A model generated the notes under the pieces. It was not told where the DNA came from and ran no database searches. It worked only from the letters and a program-made list of their open reading frames with translations. The position numbers were made by a program, and so were the translations under genes. From Schistosoma mansoni (Eukaryota > Platyhelminthes > Trematoda > Strigeidida > Schistosomatidae), in contig NC_031496.1 of assembly GCF_000237925.1 (NCBI RefSeq), positions 15,320,571 through 15,384,570 on the forward strand: a stretch of 64,000 nt of DNA. The letters are read 5' to 3'. The number at the start of each line of letters is the position of its first letter. Position 1 is the stretch's first letter. This document shows, one piece after another, positions 58,356 through 64,000 of the stretch.

Positions 58356-61300
58356 ATGGTCGTACAGCTCATGAATGAAGTTGGATTTTATGTAAGTACC
58401 GCCTATGGGCTGTTTTTGAATTATTGCTGTGGGCGCCCATGGTACTCTCGTATTTCTCCCTCTTTGATTGTGGGTGCTTTACCACTCAAAAAGTCCTGGG
58501 ATAAATGGCAGGCAGATGAAAATATCACACATATAGTGAGCTTGTTGGAACCATTTGAAGTAAAATCATTTGTCATAGGAGAAAAGGATGCCGTGAATCA
58601 AGGCATTAAGTATCTCTCTCTACCAGTTCGCGACTTTGTGGGAGTTCCTACATTTGAACAGGTGAGTATTTTTTTTATTCAAAGGTGATTTTCATTCTTT
58701 GTTAACTCTCTTGTTAACAATATGTCAACCTTAATCAATGCACTTCAGTCACATATTTTTTTATTCAGTTAGTCTCGAATATATATTACTTATTTATCGT
58801 CAAATAGAAAAACAGCTAATTACTATATTTAATTCTGCTGACTGTTTTGTTTCTTGCCGACTAAAAGATGGAGTCACATGATACTGAAAGTTTTTATATA
58901 AAATCGTGATATTTTACTATTGAATGCAAAGTTTGATGTTGGCATCACAAAGTTAGTTGCTTCCCTTTATTTCATTTCTCTTATCCTGTAAGCCATAATG
59001 ATGAACTTACTGTACTTGCGAAATTCACTTTTCAAGCGTCTTTAAGGTGGAGAGGTCTGATATGTTTGAGGCTTCACTATTCTCTCAGTAAACGAAAACT
59101 AGGAGTTCAAGTTTTATAAGTACGTTTTATGAGTACTGAGATGTGTCCTAGGCTATCATTTATATTGTGAAGGGTTTTAACGTATGATAATGATGTACGT
59201 TTTGAGGTTGTTAAAATAATTAGTGGTGTTGGTCAATAGATGATTTTTAACTATGCAATTTGGTCAACTGATAATGCTCACGAAACTGAATTACTTGATT
59301 AGGCTTCCTAATAAACCAATATCAAAAAACATTACAACTGGCTAACAGAATAAGTTTTTTCTCTGGTTAAATAATAGACTTTTAGTCTTTGTGCTAGATA
59401 CAAAAGTATACATGATTCTACGTCACTTAAGGAATTATAGATCGGAAGATACAAGTTTTGTAGGTCGCTTAGTCGTTCTTCATATCATTTATTTATTCAT
59501 TTATTTAAACACATAAATATTTGTACAAGAAAGCACCAGATAAATATGCGCCTCACAAATCTCATTTGATTTGTTTGAGGGGTGTGATACTGCCCAGGTG
59601 CCCAAACTGAAGCAGGTAGTTTTCTTAGGGGGCCACACCCCGAGCCTTCGGCCTAAAGGTCTGATCCACAAGGCAGTGGAGCATCGTGAGGAGATGTAGT
59701 CCCATGGTAGCCGGTGACCAACGATTGATTCATACGCCATTTGTTCCTTCAGGATACTGGAGCCCATGTGCACCACTGGTTCGGAATCAGGGTTTCCAAA
59801 CTCTCCTAGGTGGACTCACAGTGTCCAACAACCTGGTCAAAGCGCCGGACATTCGCTTTTCGTCCTCTCAATTTCGTGAACACTCCGCCACGAGAAGGCA
59901 GTGAGTAGGACTTCACTGGCAGAGGTTATATATGCGTGGGCATGTGAGAGCATTTCGAGGAAGATGGCGGGCCCTCCTCACTCTTGGCCGTACCAGGGCA
60001 TATCAACTTATCAATGTGTAGGAATAGCCATGTACTTTAATCAATCCACTCGTATAAATTCACAAATCATTCTTAAGGAATCATTGGCAGTGATTTCCAA
60101 TTTTATTTTCTGCAAGGATGTAAATACTGTTGTAACGTGCGGTATTTGAAATCTGATACTGATACACTGTGTGAAACACGCTAACCCCCCAACTGACTAT
60201 TTGAGTGAGAACACAAGAGTGGGTGGGAAACTGCATTGGGCTACCGAGTGAAATGCACAAATACTCATTCACATATATACCACTCTATTTTTAGGAAATC
60301 GACCCAATGACTCAATGAAATGTACTTGACTTTTAGGTGACTTCTGATTGGCTCTCTATATTAACTTGCGTATTGTTAGCTTGATATTTTGCAAATTTAT
60401 GGGCTTTTTAGATAATATTTTTGAATAACGTGGTTAATTTGTTATTCAGGGCGTGTTACATGTGCTCAGCTACTGTCCACCCCGATTTGCTTTGCTAGCT
60501 AACAGAAGTAGAGTGAAAAAAGGCTGGGAATAGTCAAGCCAATTCAAAAACTTTACTGTGAAGTCATTCGATGATGATATTGACTTTTTGGGGAGGCAAT
60601 TACCTGTTTAGCTGTAGGACAGTTAATTGTAATACAAAAAGATCCTTGGATGGCAGCTGAAAATTAGTTCTAATGGCTTAGATGTATTTATTTTTTGTTC
60701 AATCTTCCTAAATCTTGAGTTTTAAGATTATTTAATACTTGATACTACTAGATTTCATTCAATCCATCTGGACTGTGTTTTTTGCTTTAAGTTTTTTTAC
60801 TACCATTTCTGGTATTATTACACTCCATTATATTTCTTCCTAATGATTATCTATCACTTTTCTGGTTTAAAATGTAACAATTTAGAATGAGACAAATTTG
60901 TACTAGATTTTACGTTGCTTAGGTCTATCTATCTGCTTCTTTAATCAAATATTATGGTCTTCCTTTTCTACTCATCTGTTCAATTTATTCACCAATTGTG
61001 TTAGTGTTACAAACTATGTTTCTGTATTTCAAAAAAATACTGATACAATTATGACGTATTATGTTTTGTTATTCTTTTGTTTTTTATGAATTTTTGAAAA
61101 GATTGATGCTGGGATTTCATTTATCAACTCTTGTGTACAATCAAATGGATGCGTGTATATTCATTGTAAAGCCGGTCGTACACGTTCAGCATTCTTATTA
61201 ACTTGTTATTTGATGTATAAAGAATCTTTAAGTGTTGAAGCAGCAATTGATCGTGTCAAATCCTTTAGAAAGCATATAGTTTTCAGGTCAATGCATAAAA

Positions 61301-61365
61301 GAGGTTTAGAAAATTACTTCAAATTTTTGACCGATAGTAAACAAAGTGAAAATGTAACAAGTTAA
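58356..61365 (+). CDS. PTPMT1: Mitochondrial phosphatidylglycerophosphate phosphatase PTPMT1
   Basis: This dual-specificity-type phosphatase dephosphorylates phosphatidylglycerophosphate to phosphatidylglycerol in the mitochondrial inner membrane, a step in cardiolipin synthesis. Two exons (58356-58661 and 61102-61365) joined in phase 0 give 189 aa (human: 201). Visible are a hydrophobic N-terminal stretch (VSTAYGLFLNYCC) suited to membrane targeting, the family block WYSRISPSLIVGALPL, the general-acid loop SLPVRDFVGVPTFEQ (Asp93), and the CX5R catalytic loop HCKAGRTRS with Cys124 and Arg130. Human has HCKAGRSRS. The family end RVKSFRKHIVFRSMHKRGLE follows. The alignment across the splice junction has the same length as in human. 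A second ATG at codon 6 is an alternative start. The 2440-nt intron holds a LINE derivative. Confidence 0.93.
59488..60001 (-). mobile_element. 0.5-kb SR2-LINE derivative in PTPMT1 intron
   Basis: It has the same structure as 54551-55078 and nearly the same sequence. The flanks carry CATATCA on both sides (59481-59487 and 59999-60005, overlapping the element end), a likely target-site duplication. It is antisense to the gene. Confidence 0.75.
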
Positions 61366-61771
61366 TAATGGTTGGTTATTTAACTGTATTAACTCATCAA
61401 ACCTCAATACTTTAGGAAATCATTTTCATTGAACTGGTATGCGTAAGTCTATATTTATTTTGTGTATTTACATTGTTGATCTTTGGGTTGTCAGAATCTC
61501 ATAGTTTTGATTACTACTAACTAGTAAAATACAGGGAATAGGCTTTTCAATCTACTAGGATTTTAAACAGCTTTCATTTTTCATCACACTGAAAGCGTTC
61601 ATTTGTATTAGATTACGGATTACAATATATTTAGGGTCTTATTACTATTATGATTATAATATGCTGTATATGTAATTTTTAAGATCCGTGAAATTATAAC
61701 ACTAACTTTATAACATCATATACGTTAGTCATTTCATAAAATAATATCGCTTAAGCATTCGTTTTAGGATA
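61366..61771. other. PTPMT1 3' UTR / flank
   Basis: Nothing distinct is seen. The first clear AATAAA downstream is far away, at 62497-62502. Confidence 0.35.
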
Positions 61772-61873
61772 ATGTAGTAGACATTTTGATGTAGGTTCTC
61801 TGAGCTGGATGGTTTGGTCGTGAAGCTTTCATCGTCCTTCTGAACGACATCAGCACCATGTAGTAGACATTTT
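61772..61873 (-). mobile_element. 70-bp Penelope hammerhead fragment with 16-bp TSD
   Basis: 61788-61857 is the reverse complement of the Penelope 3' region at 15300-15366, with substitutions (CTGATG, TCGTTC, GGACGA, GAAAGCTTCACGACC, CAGCTCAGAGAAC). It is flanked by perfect 16-bp direct repeats ATGTAGTAGACATTTT (61772-61787 and 61858-61873). This is a minimal, severely 5'-truncated insertion by target-primed reverse transcription. Confidence 0.75.
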
Positions 61874-64000
61874 TTAAAAGGTGAAAATACTTAATTAAAG
61901 CAACTTTTAGCTATGCATGATTAATTAGAGAGTCAGCTATCAGGAAATTATTCTTTTCGACAAGTGATCAGTATCTATGTTCACAGTTCTTGAGATAGTT
62001 GTTTTCAAGTTCATCATGTTTGTAAAAGTTAGTTAATTTCTAACTTTTAAGGAATATCTGACTTAATTCATCCTTATCAGAAGTACTTATACATATTAAC
62101 TATTTATTCATGTATTTATTTTATCAACTACAGTTTATTAATATTACAAATGTTTATTTAATTTGTCTAGAAGTATGGATATACATTGGACAATCTATTG
62201 AATGTGTCTAATCTTAAACTATTGCCCATTCTAATCAGGAAAATTTTTTTATTATTCGTGCAATGTTTTCAACAAAAAGTTCGTCTAATTTTACAAATCA
62301 TTCATTCATCTTTACTTTGTGTATTCTTCATTTCTTGTACAAACTTCAATTCCGTATAAAAACAAACCTATTTCCTTTTGTAGAGTTTTTATGTGAATTA
62401 GTTTTCTTTTATTATCATACAACTGATTAATAATATTTTTTTAATGATGAAGTTGACACTAAATCAGATTGAGCAAATGTATCGTTCATTTTTCAGAATA
62501 AATTCATTTGGATAAAATATGAGTTTTCATTTTTCATATTACATTGTAATGATTGCTTGGAGCATTTTACGGTCTTGTTTTATTCTGCGACAGTTATTGT
62601 GGTTATAATATTATAGTTGAACTCTTTAGTTCAAGGAAAATCTAGATAGCGAAATATTCTATGGTAGTTACTTTACTTTCAAACATTTTGATCAAATGTG
62701 TTTGGTTTCACATTTTACTTAGAGTAGTTCTATATCCATTACTAGTAAAGTAACAATTAAAAGGGAATCACACACATCAGTCTCACGTCGTTGATCCATA
62801 CAGGACTAAAAGTGTTGTAAAATACTTCGGTTATTTGCATTATGCGTTTGTTGACGCAACTTGTCACAACTGAGGTAACGCGAGCATTGATAAATCAGTC
62901 AATATTCACTGCCAATAAATTCGATGACATATGAGTGAAGCGATTGGGCGCTATTTAATCTAGCTGGGCAATATCACTGGGTGGCATTGGAGGTTTTCAA
63001 TCACTCAGTAATTTATATAATGAAGTGGCATGATGTGAGAATTTTCTGTCTTCATTATTCTCTGAATTTGAGTAAAACTGATATTAGGATATCCAATGAA
63101 CTCTATCAATTTTTACAGCTAAACCAAAGTTTAGTGTGAATAAATAGTGCCCCCTTTTTTAGGTTTTATATGAACATTAGGGTTATAAAAAGTATAATAA
63201 TCCTTCATTTTTCACTAAGGCAGTTGATTGTGTTACTGTGTTTTTCTGTGACTAGGACTTGCATTGTTCTATCTGATTACTACGTAGTTTCTGATTTCTA
63301 ATTGCATGAATTAAAGCAAAGCAAAGCGCAAAATATTTAGTTGGTCAAGGTTAAAAATTATCTCAGATGTAAAAACAGGTTTGATGTTCAATTCTTTGAC
63401 CTGAAGTTAATATCCGCATATGATTACAAATTCCTTAGTTTGGAAACTAATGAGGATTGAACGTGTTAGTCAAAACCAACCTATTTTGTAACATTGGTTG
63501 ATTTTATTTTTTAAAATCAATGCTAGGGTGAGAAAAAAGGACTTAATTGGTCTTACCGTCATGTTGAGTTCAACAATACTCCGAACTAGATAGTTCGTAG
63601 ATTTTGAAAACCAAAGCAGATTTCTTTTCATCTGTTTGTTTATGATCTTAAAGCGTTGTGGTCAGCATCGATAGAATGCTGTGATATTAAGCTTCTTGGG
63701 ATTCCTTCCTATGAAAATTGTAACCGATACTTAACAAAATTTAATATTTTCCGAATTTTTAGTCGTAAAGGCGGTATATCTCGTTAAGTTGTAAAAAGCT
63801 GCGTCGTGGACTTTATCTATCTTGTTACTATTGTGTAGTTAACATGATTTTAATCATTCGTACACATTACGTTTTATTTATATCCTAAGAAAATAGTTTC
63901 CCATTCTCAAGTTGAGTTGTATCTTTTAGGATATACGATTTTGCCGTCCTTATAAAAATTCATAAAGTTATAAGTACATTTGAATAGGAAAGTTTTGATT
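61874..64000. other. Unassigned AT-rich region to window end
   Basis: No gene, RNA or known repeat was recognised. AATAAA at 62497-62502 could serve PTPMT1 if its 3' UTR is long. Confidence 0.35.

Noticed and set aside
1-64000. CRISPR arrays, bacterial operons or phage features
   Set aside because: None is present. The DNA is eukaryotic, with introns and poly(A) signals.

Overview
This window is nuclear DNA of a blood fluke (genus Schistosoma; the species cannot be fixed from the sequence). Four things point there: AT-rich DNA packed with SR2-like and SR3/Perere-3-like RTE LINEs, CR1-like LINEs, a Penelope-like element and a CsRn1/Boudicca-type Ty3/gypsy element; several tRNA-like short repeats carrying hammerhead ribozymes of the schistosome SM-alpha type; host genes whose 5' introns are only 31-40 nt long while later introns reach 0.9-2.4 kb; and animal-type protein sequences.

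Host genes. Three conserved genes could be rebuilt exon by exon. POLR2G (RNA polymerase II subunit RPB7, 175 aa, six exons) is on the minus strand at 28836-31279. MRPS22 (mitochondrial small-subunit ribosomal protein mS22, 372 aa, five exons) is on the plus strand at 53220-56912. PTPMT1 (mitochondrial phosphatidylglycerophosphate phosphatase, 189 aa, two exons) is on the plus strand at 58356-61365. A small open frame of 67 codons (31417-31620, plus) starts 137 bp from the POLR2G start codon, head to head with it. MRPS22 and PTPMT1 both act in mitochondria and are neighbours in the same orientation 1.4 kb apart; nothing shows that they are co-transcribed.

Layout. 1-28 kb: no recognised host gene; dispersed repeats throughout. 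These include an SR3/Perere-3-like fragment (632-1690), hammerhead-bearing repeats, an SR2-like LINE keeping both ends (6835-9861), 3' ends of related LINEs, a Penelope-like element (14683-15400), inverted-repeat units (about 19-21 kb), a small TIR element (22302-22590) and possible LTR remnants. 28.8-31.6 kb: POLR2G and its divergent neighbour. 32-37 kb: unassigned. 37.2-51.1 kb: CR1-like LINE sequence and two related Ty3/gypsy fossils (40063-43021 and about 45281-50755), the second inserted inside a CR1-like LINE. 51.8-61.4 kb: MRPS22 and PTPMT1, with three very similar 0.5-kb LINE derivatives before and inside them. 61.4-64 kb: mostly blank, except a 70-bp Penelope ribozyme fragment with clear target-site duplications.

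The most notable signals are: the 0.5-kb repeats that join the 5' leader and 3' tail of the SR2-like LINE; the inverted-repeat elements with a hammerhead ribozyme in each arm; the 70-bp and 21-bp micro-insertions that consist only of element ends flanked by long direct repeats; and a MITE-like element with good TIRs. No computation or database search was run. All family names come from recognising sequence features.
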